Source: Vulcanimicrobiota bacterium (GTDB lineage: Bacteria > Vulcanimicrobiota > Vulcanimicrobiia > Vulcanimicrobiales > Vulcanimicrobiaceae). Taken from it: DNA of 18,169 bases. This document shows positions 7,512 through 14,577 of the stretch, piece by piece. A program made the position numbers and the translations under genes. The stretch is taken from contig JASHPC010000288.1 in the NCBI GenBank assembly GCA_030038335.1, forward strand, positions 1 through 18,169, read 5' to 3'. Under the pieces are notes generated by a model. It made no database searches, was not told where the DNA came from, and saw only the letters and a list, made by a program, of their open reading frames with translations. Position 1 is the stretch's first letter; every line of letters begins with the position of its first letter.

Positions 7512-8792
7512 AGCGGGCGACGATCCGGGCGCTCTCCGCTTTGGCTCTGACGGCCAGCGGCGAAGCCTCGCCGGTGAAGACGCGCCGGCCGCCGACGAAG
7601 GACGCCTGTACCCACGCTCGCTCCCCTCGGTAGACGACGGCGTTGACCCACGGTGACCAGGGGTCGATCTCCGCTGCAGCAAGCACGACGAAGTCCGCGG
7701 CGAGTCCTCGCGCCAGATCACCGGCCTCCGCCCCGATCGCGCGCGCGCCCTCCGACGTTCCGAGCGCGAACGCGCCCGCGGCGTCGAGCGCGCTGCCGTC
7801 TGCACGCACGGTCTTTTGCTCGTACGACGCGGCGCGCATCTCATCGAAAATCGAAGGCTTGACGTTTGCGTCAGTTCCAAGTCCGACGGGAATCCCGCGG
7901 TCGCGAAATCCAGAGACGTCGCCGAGTCCGTCGCCGAGATACGCGTTCGTCATTGGGTTACGAACGACGCGCACGCGCCTCTCCCGAGCAACGCCTTCTC
8001 CTCGTCGGTAACGTAGATTGCGTGGACGACGACGGTTCGCTGCGTGAAGAGCCCGACGCCGTCGAGCGCAAGCACGGGCGTCTTCCCGAACGTCTCCATC
8101 GAAAGCGCGACGTCCTCCCGCGTCTCGGCAACGTGCACGTGCAGATCACACGCGTTCTCCCGAGAGAAGTCCACCGCAGCGCGAAGCATCGTTTCGGAGG
8201 CTGCGTGAAGCGAATGCGGCGCGATGCAGATAGCCGCCGACGGATATGCACTGCGAAGCGCGCTCGTGCGCGCGACTGCGTCGTCGGGCGTTTCGCGAAA
8301 GGCTTCGGGCGCGTGCACAGCGTCCATCCACGCGCGCGCGAGCACGAGCCGAATGCCGGTCTCCTGCGCCGCGCGCAAGACGGACTCCGCGTGGGCGTTG
8401 CCGCTTCCATTGAGATAGAAAAACTCCGCAACGGAAGTAATGCCAGCGGCCAGCATCTCGGAGAACGCGGCGACGAAGACCCAGTAGACGTCATCCGAGC
8501 TAAGGCGCGCAACGACGCGATAGAGCGCGTCCTTGCGCCATCGATCGAAGCCCCAGTCGTCGGCCCATCCGCGCAGCAGAATTTGGTACGCGTGGCTGTG
8601 CCCGTTGACGAAACCGGGAACGATCAAACGGTCTGCGGGAAACGCTCTCGTCGAGACCGCCGAATTACGGCCGCGGACGTCCGCATAGTCGCCTGCGTCA
8701 GAGATCGCTCCGTCGTCGCCGATGACGAATGCAAAGTCCTCACGTTGCCGTCCGCCCGCAATCGCGCGCGCGCATCGTATGAGCTCGTTCAT
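7504..8792 (-). pseudogene. hutF: HutF-like formimidoylglutamate deiminase, apparent frameshift
   Basis: An amidohydrolase split over two frames. The 5' part (8792 to 7950) starts at an ATG overlapping the hutI stop as ATGA and holds the metal site PGFVNGHSHAYQ (HSH at 65-67), EMLAAGITSVAEFFYLN and DLHVHVAE, then ends FVTQ-stop. The 3' part continues in another frame with RVVRNPMTNAYLGDG, GLGTDANVKPS and DEMRAASYEQK. Joining GRGA to RVVRNP near 7972-7979 restores a normal sequence of about 429 residues, so one base is missing or two are extra in a GC-alternating run. HutF converts N-formimidoylglutamate to N-formylglutamate and ammonia. The operon position and the NAYLGDG and EMRAASYEQK motifs support HutF, though related amidohydrolases remain possible. 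Sequencing error and true decay cannot be separated here. Confidence 0.68.
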
Positions 8793-9994
8793 CCGAAGCA
8801 CCGCCCCGCTTTGCATACGAGCGTTGCCAGGTTTCCACCGAACTGCCACCCGAACTCTCGGAGATCATCGATGGCAAGCGCTACGAAGTCAGCGTAGCCG
8901 CCCTCGCGGAGGTCACCGGACCCGCCTCGGCCCGAACGTCGAATGCTGCCTGCGGCGGCGCGCGTCACTGCATGGAGCGCTTCTGCGGAGGTCAAGCCAA
9001 AGAGCTTGCGCCCGTAGTACGCGACGGTTTGAAGATTGAAGCAGGGCGACGTCCCGGGATTGAAATCGCTCGCGAGCGCGACCGTGCCACCGCTCTCCAG
9101 AACGGCACGAACGGGCGCGCGCTTCGGCAAATCGAGAAACGCGAACGTTGCCGGACAAGCGACGAGCACTCCGCCGCTCTTCACGATTGCCTTCACGCCG
9201 GCATCGTCGATGGCATTGCAGTGGTCGAACGAGTCGACGCCGACTTGCGCGGCCATCGCCACGGCGCCGCCGTTCGACATCTCGTCGCAGTGAGCTCGCA
9301 AGCGCAAACGATGCGTTTCAGCGGCTTCGAGATATCGACGCGCATGGTCAGCGGAAAAAACGCCGGGCTCGCAAAAGACGTCCGCGAAATCGGCTCCGTG
9401 AGTGCGTGCCTCGGGGATGCACTCGTCGACGAGATACTCGACGTAGGCACGATAGTCGTCGAACTCGGGTGGAAGCGTGTGCGCGCCCAGAAAGGTGGCG
9501 ACGAGACGCGGAACGTCGCCGTCGTCTCGATGTGCGGAGATGATGTCCAGTAGAGCAAACTCGCCGTTCTTCGTAAGCGCGTAGCCGGTCTTGGTCTCTA
9601 GCGTCGTCGTGCCGTGAGCCAGCATCGCTTGCAGTCGACGACGAACGACGCGCTCGAAAAACGCAGCCGGGTCGCGCAACGCCTCGCGCGTGCGCTCGAC
9701 CGTGTAAAGCATCCCTTGCGCTGCCTTCTCGCCGCGTGTTCTCGCCGTAAAGTCGGGCTCGCGATCGCCGGCGAAGAGTGGATGGGAGTGCGCGTCGACG
9801 AAGCCGGGCACGATCGCGCTGTCGCGCAGGTCGATCTCCTCGAATCCTTCCGCGGAGAGTCGCTCGAGCACCCTCTTGCTCTCCGCGTCAATGCCGTAGA
9901 CGCGATCGCCGCGGACGGAAAGCACGCCACGTTCGATGCGATGGAGCGCCTCGAACGTAACGCCGTTCTGCGGCGCATCGGTATCGCACGTCAC
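8789..9994 (-). CDS. hutI: Imidazolonepropionase
   Basis: A metal-dependent amidohydrolase that opens 4-imidazolone-5-propanoate to N-formimidoyl-L-glutamate, the third step of histidine breakdown. Motifs seen, counted from the GTG start, are PGFVDAHSHPLFAGDRE (metal His 69 and 71), HGTTTLETKTGYAL, ATFLGAHTLPPEF, the HCDEMSNGG segment followed by SFDHCNAI, and ASDFNPGTSPC. The start is uncertain. GTG at 9994 gives 401 residues but drops the first beta strand (FFVRAREIVT). A CTG at 10036, preceded by AAAAAGG at good spacing and overlapping the hutU stop, would give 415 residues and a complete N-terminus. The TGA overlaps the hutF ATG (ATGA). No standard start codon occurs within the last 60 nt of hutU in this frame. 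Confidence 0.92.
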   Translation of the reverse strand: MTCDTDAPQNGVTFEALHRIERGVLSVRGDRVYGIDAESKRVLERLSAEGFEEIDLRDSAIVPGFVDAHSHPLFAGDREPDFTARTRGEKAAQGMLYTVERTREALRDPAAFFERVVRRRLQAMLAHGTTTLETKTGYALTKNGEFALLDIISAHRDDGDVPRLVATFLGAHTLPPEFDDYRAYVEYLVDECIPEARTHGADFADVFCEPGVFSADHARRYLEAAETHRLRLRAHCDEMSNGGAVAMAAQVGVDSFDHCNAIDDAGVKAIVKSGGVLVACPATFAFLDLPKRAPVRAVLESGGTVALASDFNPGTSPCFNLQTVAYYGRKLFGLTSAEALHAVTRAAAGSIRRSGRGGSGDLREGGYADFVALAIDDLREFGWQFGGNLATLVCKAGRCFG

Positions 9995-10023
9995 GATCTC
10001 CCGCGCGCGAACGAAGAAGCGCT

Positions 10024-11682
10024 CTAGAGTCGCCAGTCGATGCCTTTTTCGTCGGCGGTCGCGATCGCTTCGTCGTAGCCCGCGTCCGCGTGGCGCACGA
10101 CTCCAATACCAGGATCCGTCGTCAGAACGCACGCAAGGCGTTCTTGCGCGTCCTCGGAGCCGTCCGCTACGACGACCATGCCGGCATGCAGACTGTACCC
10201 GATGCCGACGCCGCCTCCGTGATGGAAGCTCACCCAATGCGCGCCCGCTGCCGTATTCAGGAGGGCGTTGAGTATCGGCCAGTCGGCAATTGCGTCGCTG
10301 CCATCTTTCATCGCCTCTGTCTCGCGGTACGGTGACGCGACGCTTCCCGTATCGAGATGGTCGCGTCCGATGACGACGGGAGCCTTCACGGCGCCGGTGC
10401 GAACGAGACGGTTGAACGCCAAACCCGCCTTTGCGCGATCACCATATCCGAGCCAGCAAATGCGCGAGGGCAAGCCCTGAAACGCGATGCGCTCGCGCGC
10501 GAGCCGAAGCCACCGCTGCAACTTCGCGTCATGCGGAAAAAGCCGCGCGAGCTCGTCGTCGAGCCGCGCGATGTCTGCCGGATCGCCGGAAAGCGCGGCG
10601 AAGCGAAACGGTCCCGCGCCGCGGCAGAACAGTGGCCGAATAAACGCTGGAACGAATCCTGGAAACGCGAACGCACGCGCGAAACCGGCTCGCTGCGCCT
10701 GCGCGCGAACGTTGTTTCCGTAGTCGAAGACGATCGAGCCGGCGTCCTGAAATCGAACCATCGCCTCGACGTGCCGTGCAACGCTTTCGAGACCGCGCCG
10801 CTCGTATTCATCGGGAGCGCGCTTTCGCAGGTCCGTCGCCTCGTTCAACGAGAGTCCCGAGGGCACGTATCCGTCGATCATGTCGTGCGCCGACGTCTGG
10901 TCGGTTACGGCATCGGGACGAAATCCCAGATCGTACAGCGCTGGGAACTCGTCGGCTGCATTTCCCTCGTATCCGACGGAGAGCGCCACGCCCTCGCGCT
11001 TCGCGCGCTCAACGTCGCGCAGCGCTTCCTCGCGCGAGGCGGCGACGCGGTCGAGATAGCGCAGCTCGTGACGGCGCGCGAGACGCGCAGGATCGACGTC
11101 GACAAGGAGAGCGACTCCTTCGTTCATCGTGATGGCGAGCGGTTGCGCACCGCCCATGCCTCCGACGCCTGCACTCAGGCAGACGCGTCCACGCAGCGTT
11201 CCGCCGAAGTGCTGTCGCGCAAGCTCTGCAAACGTCTCGTACGTGCCTTGCACGATGCCTTGCGTTCCGATGTAGATCCACGATCCCGCAGTCATCTGCC
11301 CGTACATCGTCAGGCCCTGCGACTCGAGCTCGCGGAACGTCGCGTAGTCCGCCCACTTCGGAACGAGGTTCGCATTTGCGATGAGAACGCGCGGCGCACG
11401 CGCGTGCGTCTTGAAGACGGCGACGGGCTTGCCGCTTTGAACGAGCATCGTCTCGTCGTTGCCGAGCCGCCGCAGCGTGCGCACGATCGCGTCGAACGCG
11501 TCCCACGAACGCGCAGCGCGACCGTTACCGCCGTAGACGACGAGATCGTCCGGCCGCTCTCCAACCTCCGGATCGAGGTTGTTCATGAGCATCCGCATGG
11601 CCGCTTCTTGCGGCCAGCCAAGACAGGTGAGTTCGTCCCCGCGTGGCGCGCGTACCGAACGCGGTCCGGCCAAGGCTGTCAT
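10024..11682 (-). CDS. hutU: Urocanate hydratase (urocanase)
   Basis: A 552-residue, NAD+-dependent enzyme converting urocanate to imidazolonepropionate in the cytoplasm. The sequence is highly typical: YGGNGRAARSWDAFDAI (50-66), MYGQMTAGSWIYIGTQGIVQ, the nucleotide-binding GGMGGAQPLA (174-183), FIRPLFCRGAGPFRFAALSG with the conserved Cys, and the C-terminal HHGGGVGIGYSLHAGMVVVA. The length is normal. The ATG at 11682 overlaps the hutH stop as ATGA and has a strong Shine-Dalgarno (AGAAGGAG, 5 nt spacing), the clearest ribosome site in the operon. It is the second gene of hutH-U-I-F. Confidence 0.98.
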   Translation of the reverse strand: MTALAGPRSVRAPRGDELTCLGWPQEAAMRMLMNNLDPEVGERPDDLVVYGGNGRAARSWDAFDAIVRTLRRLGNDETMLVQSGKPVAVFKTHARAPRVLIANANLVPKWADYATFRELESQGLTMYGQMTAGSWIYIGTQGIVQGTYETFAELARQHFGGTLRGRVCLSAGVGGMGGAQPLAITMNEGVALLVDVDPARLARRHELRYLDRVAASREEALRDVERAKREGVALSVGYEGNAADEFPALYDLGFRPDAVTDQTSAHDMIDGYVPSGLSLNEATDLRKRAPDEYERRGLESVARHVEAMVRFQDAGSIVFDYGNNVRAQAQRAGFARAFAFPGFVPAFIRPLFCRGAGPFRFAALSGDPADIARLDDELARLFPHDAKLQRWLRLARERIAFQGLPSRICWLGYGDRAKAGLAFNRLVRTGAVKAPVVIGRDHLDTGSVASPYRETEAMKDGSDAIADWPILNALLNTAAGAHWVSFHHGGGVGIGYSLHAGMVVVADGSEDAQERLACVLTTDPGIGVVRHADAGYDEAIATADEKGIDWRL

Positions 11683-13229
11683 GCAGGCTCCTTCTGCGCG
11701 CCACCCGACGCCTCTTCGGCGGCCCGCACGAGATCGCCGGATGCAATGAGCCGGCGCGCGCTTTCGATATCCGGCGCGGGTACGCGATCGTCCACGAGCG
11801 GTGCGATCACGCGGCGCGCAGCGTCATACGCAGCCTGTGTCCCGGCGCCGGAGCGCAACGGCCGCCGGAAGTCCGTCGCCGCCAACGCCCCGAGAAGCTC
11901 GCACGCAAGCGCTGCCTCCACGTTGTCGAGAGCGCGCCCCAGCGCGTTCGCGGAGGTCATTCCCATGCTCACGTGGTCCTCTTGCCCTGCCGACGTGGGA
12001 ATGGAGTCGACGCTCGACGGCCACGCGAGTCCCTTGTTCTCGTTCACGAGCGCCGCTGCCGTGTACTGAACGATCATGAGGCCCGACTGCACTCCCGAGC
12101 GGCCAGTGAGGAAGAGCGGAAGCTCGCGCTCCTCGCCGTTGAGCAAAAGGTAGAGCCGGCGCTCCGAGATCGAAGCCAGCTCGGCGACTGCGATCTTCAT
12201 GAAGTCGATGGCGAGCGCAACCGGCTCGCCGTGGAAGTTACCGCCGGAGAGAAACTCGCCGTCCTCGGGAAAGACGAGAGGATTGTCAGTAACCGAGTTC
12301 ACTTCGATCTCGACGACGCGCCTCGCGTACGCGACTGCGTCGCGTACGGCCCCGTGAACGACCGGGATGCACCGATACGAGTACGGGTCCTGCACGCGCC
12401 CGCACTCTCGATGCGACTCGACGATCTGCGACCCGGCGAGAAGCGCGCGCAGATGACGCGCAACGGACGTCTGCCCCGGATGCGGGCGCAGATCGTTGAT
12501 GCGACGGTCAAAGACGCGATCCGTTCCTAGGAACGCCTCCAGCGACAGCGCGCCGATGACGTCGGCCGCTTCCGCAAGGCGTTCCGCGCGCAACACGCCG
12601 AGTGCCGCGATCGCCGTCATGATCTGCGTGCCGTTGACGAGGGCCAAGCCCTCCTTCGCGCCGAGCCGAACGGGCCGCACGCCGGCCCGCTCGAGTGCGA
12701 CCGCGCTCGGAAGACGCTCGCCCTCGTACCACGCCTCGCCTTCCCCAATGAGCGTCAACGTCATGTGCGCGAGCGGCGCGAGATCTCCACTCGCGCCAAC
12801 CGATCCCTGCGAAGGCACGTACGGCGTCACGCCGCGATTGAGCAGCGCGACGAGCGTCGCGAGCGTCTCGGGACGGACGCCCGAGTGGCCCGCGGCAAGC
12901 GCGTTCACGCGCAAGGCTCCCGCAGCCCGCACGACGCGCGACGAAAGCGGAGCACCCGTGCCGGCGGCGTGACTTCGCACGAGATTCACTTGCAGTCGCT
13001 CCGCGTCTGCGGGATCGACCGGAACGTTCGCGAGACGTCCAAAACCCGTCGTCACGCCGTATATGGAATCTCCCGCCGCAAATCGATCGTCAACGAGCGC
13101 CCGCGCGCGCGTGACCCGTTCGACTGCATCGTCGGTAACGCGCACGAGCGCTCCATCGGCAATCGCTTCGATTCGTTCCAGCGTCAAATGCCGTCCGTCG
13201 ACGGCAACGTCATGCGGCGTGTCGCTCAC
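11679..13229 (-). CDS. hutH: Histidine ammonia-lyase
   Basis: A 516-residue enzyme that removes ammonia from L-histidine to form trans-urocanate, the committed step of the hut pathway. The MIO cofactor triad Ala-Ser-Gly lies at 146-148 in GSVGASGDLAPLAH, and the conserved YGVTTGFG is at 57-64; NLVRSHAAGTG, GNFHGEPVALAID and QEDHVSMGM are also present, so activity is expected. It starts with GTG at 13229; no in-frame ATG gives a better N-terminus and the Shine-Dalgarno is weak. It is the first gene of the hut operon, so transcription should begin in the non-coding region 13230-13370. No HutC, HutR or HutP regulator is visible in the window; the nearest regulator is the WYL protein upstream. 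Confidence 0.98.
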   Translation of the reverse strand: MSDTPHDVAVDGRHLTLERIEAIADGALVRVTDDAVERVTRARALVDDRFAAGDSIYGVTTGFGRLANVPVDPADAERLQVNLVRSHAAGTGAPLSSRVVRAAGALRVNALAAGHSGVRPETLATLVALLNRGVTPYVPSQGSVGASGDLAPLAHMTLTLIGEGEAWYEGERLPSAVALERAGVRPVRLGAKEGLALVNGTQIMTAIAALGVLRAERLAEAADVIGALSLEAFLGTDRVFDRRINDLRPHPGQTSVARHLRALLAGSQIVESHRECGRVQDPYSYRCIPVVHGAVRDAVAYARRVVEIEVNSVTDNPLVFPEDGEFLSGGNFHGEPVALAIDFMKIAVAELASISERRLYLLLNGEERELPLFLTGRSGVQSGLMIVQYTAAALVNENKGLAWPSSVDSIPTSAGQEDHVSMGMTSANALGRALDNVEAALACELLGALAATDFRRPLRSGAGTQAAYDAARRVIAPLVDDRVPAPDIESARRLIASGDLVRAAEEASGGAQKEPA

Positions 13230-13392
13230 GTTTCACTCAATGCGCGTGGATAAATCGGATGGCGACGGTGCATAAATGAAAATTCCTGTGGAGAGCTTGT
13301 GGGTACGCGTTTCGAGCTATTGCACGGTTGTTTTCAACCTGTTACCATGCAATCACTCTGGTAACACGGAGTGCGACGAGCGTATCAGTCGC
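13230..13392 (-). promoter_or_regulatory. hut operon upstream region with inverted repeats
   Basis: This AT-richer non-coding stretch precedes hutH. It contains a perfect 7-bp inverted repeat TGTTACC-N13-GGTAACA (13340-13366) and, beside it, a small hairpin GGTTG-TTTT-CAACC (13326-13339). Nearer the gene, minus-strand TTTTCATTTATGCAC around 13272-13286 is the best -10-like region, but no convincing -35 sits at standard spacing. The TGTTACC repeat is the most likely binding site for a regulator of hut. The factor cannot be named from sequence. Confidence 0.45.
13340..13366. repeat. Perfect inverted repeat TGTTACC-N13-GGTAACA
   Basis: The two 7-bp arms at 13340-13346 and 13360-13366 are exact reverse complements and stop at a mismatch on the outside. 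The 13-bp spacer puts the arm centres about two DNA helical turns apart (20 bp), as expected for a dimeric regulator on one face of the DNA. It lies 111-137 bp upstream of hutH and about 150 bp beyond the WYL gene's stop. Function is inferred only from symmetry and location. Confidence 0.55.
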
Positions 13393-13504
13393 GGCCGAGA
13401 GGCCAAACCGCCGAAACGGAGCTGTAGGGTCTTCCACCCGGGGGCCAGACGTGCAAGTCTCGGTGAGCGAATACGTCGAGGGTCGCGGGGGCTTCGCCCT
13501 CGCG
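13393..13504 (-). other. Structured non-coding stretch behind the WYL gene
   Basis: Three compact hairpins occur in about 110 bp. They are GGCC-GAGA-GGCC with a GNRA-type loop (13393-13404), AGAC-GTGCAA-GTCT (13447-13460) and the long GC hairpin at 13484-13504. The stretch begins right after the WYL stop codon and has no supported gene on either strand. It may be the 3' untranslated end of the WYL transcript, a small structured RNA or a dispersed palindromic repeat. The sequence alone does not decide. Confidence 0.35.
13484..13504 (-). terminator. Strong GC hairpin 11 nt after the WYL stop (possible terminator)
   Basis: CGCGGGGGC (13484-13492) pairs with GCCCTCGCG (13496-13504) over nine pairs with one G-T wobble and a 3-nt loop. 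It lies just downstream of the WYL gene on the minus strand. No T-run follows in that direction; the CTCTTGCTTTT stretch is on the other side. Intrinsic termination would therefore be non-canonical, and mRNA 3'-end protection is an alternative. Confidence 0.4.
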
Positions 13505-13514
13505 GCTCTTGCTT

Positions 13515-14501
13515 TTACTGGTACTTGAGCGCGATCGTTCCCGCCAGCGCGCGAATGCGCACGCGCACGCTCTCAGGCTCCAATATCTCCGCCTGATCGC
13601 CCCAACCGAGAATCCAACGAACGAGTTCGTCAACGTCGTCGACGTGAAAGGCGATCTCGGCAGACCCGTCCTCGCGACGAGCCACGTCGCGTTCGGCGAC
13701 GACGCGCGCTGCCACGGCCGCCTTGGCCACGCGCGGCGAGAAACGGACGCGTACCTCGGCGGGTTCCGAGCCGTGCAACACGCCACTGATCGAGGACGCG
13801 GCCCACGCTTCGATGTCGAAGTCCGGCGGCCGGATGAACGTCTGTCCGAGCGCCTCCACGCTCGAAACGTTGTCCACGGCAAAGCTGCGCCGGTCTCTGC
13901 GATCGTGATCGTACGCAACGCAGTAGATGCGTCCTGAGCTAACGACGAAACCGTAGGGGTCCGCGCGGCGCATCGTACGGTTCCCCGCGTTGTCCTCGTA
14001 CTCGAAGAGAACGCTCCGGCCGTTGCGCTCGGCCGCCGAAAGGATCGCGAATGCGCGCTCGCCCGGTTCGTCGAGGCGAATTTCAGAGAGCCGGAAAGCG
14101 ACGCGCGCATGGCCGTTGCCGTTCGCGTGTGCATGCACGCCGTTCGCCGAGCCCGCGAGCTTCTTCGTTACCTCGCCTATAGAAGCGCCGATCGTGCCGC
14201 CGATCGAGTGTGCGATCGAGCGCAGCGCCACGAGGCCGAAAAGTTCCCCACCCGAGAGCTGGAGACGCTTCAGGCTATAGCCGTCTGCAAACCTGTAGGT
14301 GTTCGTGGCGCGGTCGAAGTGCCACGGAAACTCCGCTGCCCCTAGGACAGCGAGATAGCGCCGGAGGCTTCTCGTGCTCGGACGCTTGGATCCGCCGTCC
14401 GAGAGCCGGTCTTTGAGAGACTCGAAACTGTGCCGGCCTTCGTCTATCGCATTGAGCAGCCGGACGAGGAGGACGATTTTGGGTTCAGTCGTGCGCTCCA
14501 T
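13515..14501 (-). CDS. WYL-domain transcriptional regulator
   Basis: A 328-residue DNA-binding protein with an N-terminal helix-turn-helix region (about 1-75, including STRSLRRYLAVL), a WYL domain (about 150-220) and a C-terminal WCX-like domain (about 245-325, with DELVRWILGWGDQAEILEPE). The three-residue WYL signature is replaced by Ile-Tyr-Cys (192-194, in SGRIYCVAYD), but the surrounding pattern ending RRSFAVDNVSSVEAL is clear. A short Gly/Asn/His-rich linker (119-132) joins the domains. WYL proteins usually bind a ligand or nucleic acid and control nearby genes. Candidate targets here are its own promoter (inverted repeat at 14506-14542) and the downstream hut operon; neither is shown. 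The ATG at 14501 has no strong Shine-Dalgarno. Confidence 0.9.
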   Translation of the reverse strand: MERTTEPKIVLLVRLLNAIDEGRHSFESLKDRLSDGGSKRPSTRSLRRYLAVLGAAEFPWHFDRATNTYRFADGYSLKRLQLSGGELFGLVALRSIAHSIGGTIGASIGEVTKKLAGSANGVHAHANGNGHARVAFRLSEIRLDEPGERAFAILSAAERNGRSVLFEYEDNAGNRTMRRADPYGFVVSSGRIYCVAYDHDRRDRRSFAVDNVSSVEALGQTFIRPPDFDIEAWAASSISGVLHGSEPAEVRVRFSPRVAKAAVAARVVAERDVARREDGSAEIAFHVDDVDELVRWILGWGDQAEILEPESVRVRIRALAGTIALKYQ

Positions 14502-14505
14502 GACA

Positions 14506-14542
14506 TTGGCATACTGCCGTCAGGCTGCCAGTCCTGTGCCAA
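14506..14542. promoter_or_regulatory. Inverted repeat TTGGCA...TGCCAA upstream of the WYL gene
   Basis: TTGGCA (14506-14511) and TGCCAA (14537-14542) are perfect reverse complements, and further inward ACTG and CAGT blocks are roughly symmetric with a small offset. The site begins 5 bp before the WYL start codon and ends 35 bp before the clpC stop. Its position suits autoregulation by the WYL protein, but the symmetry is imperfect and chance is possible. Confidence 0.35.
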
Positions 14543-14577
14543 AAGTCGCGCACACCCCTCAAATATTTCTCAAATTC

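Noticed and set aside
7950..7990. Programmed ribosomal frameshift in hutF
   Set aside because: No slippery heptamer or A/U-rich shift site occurs at the junction. HutF is not known to use recoding, so an indel is the simpler reading.
9995..10237. N-terminal extension of HutI into hutU
   Set aside because: Apart from the short piece discussed as a CTG start, the extension is Arg-rich out-of-frame hutU sequence.
13245..13306. Three DnaA-box-like sites (TTATCCACG, CTCTCCACA and GTACCCACA on the minus strand) upstream of hutH
   Set aside because: Only one is within a single mismatch of TTATNCACA, and there is no dnaA, dnaN or AT-rich unwinding region nearby. An origin is not supported.
13276..13596. 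Plus-strand small open frame (106 codons) across the hut upstream region into the WYL gene
   Set aside because: It has no ribosome site or motif, crosses the hairpin cluster and runs antisense into the WYL 3' end. It is more likely non-coding.
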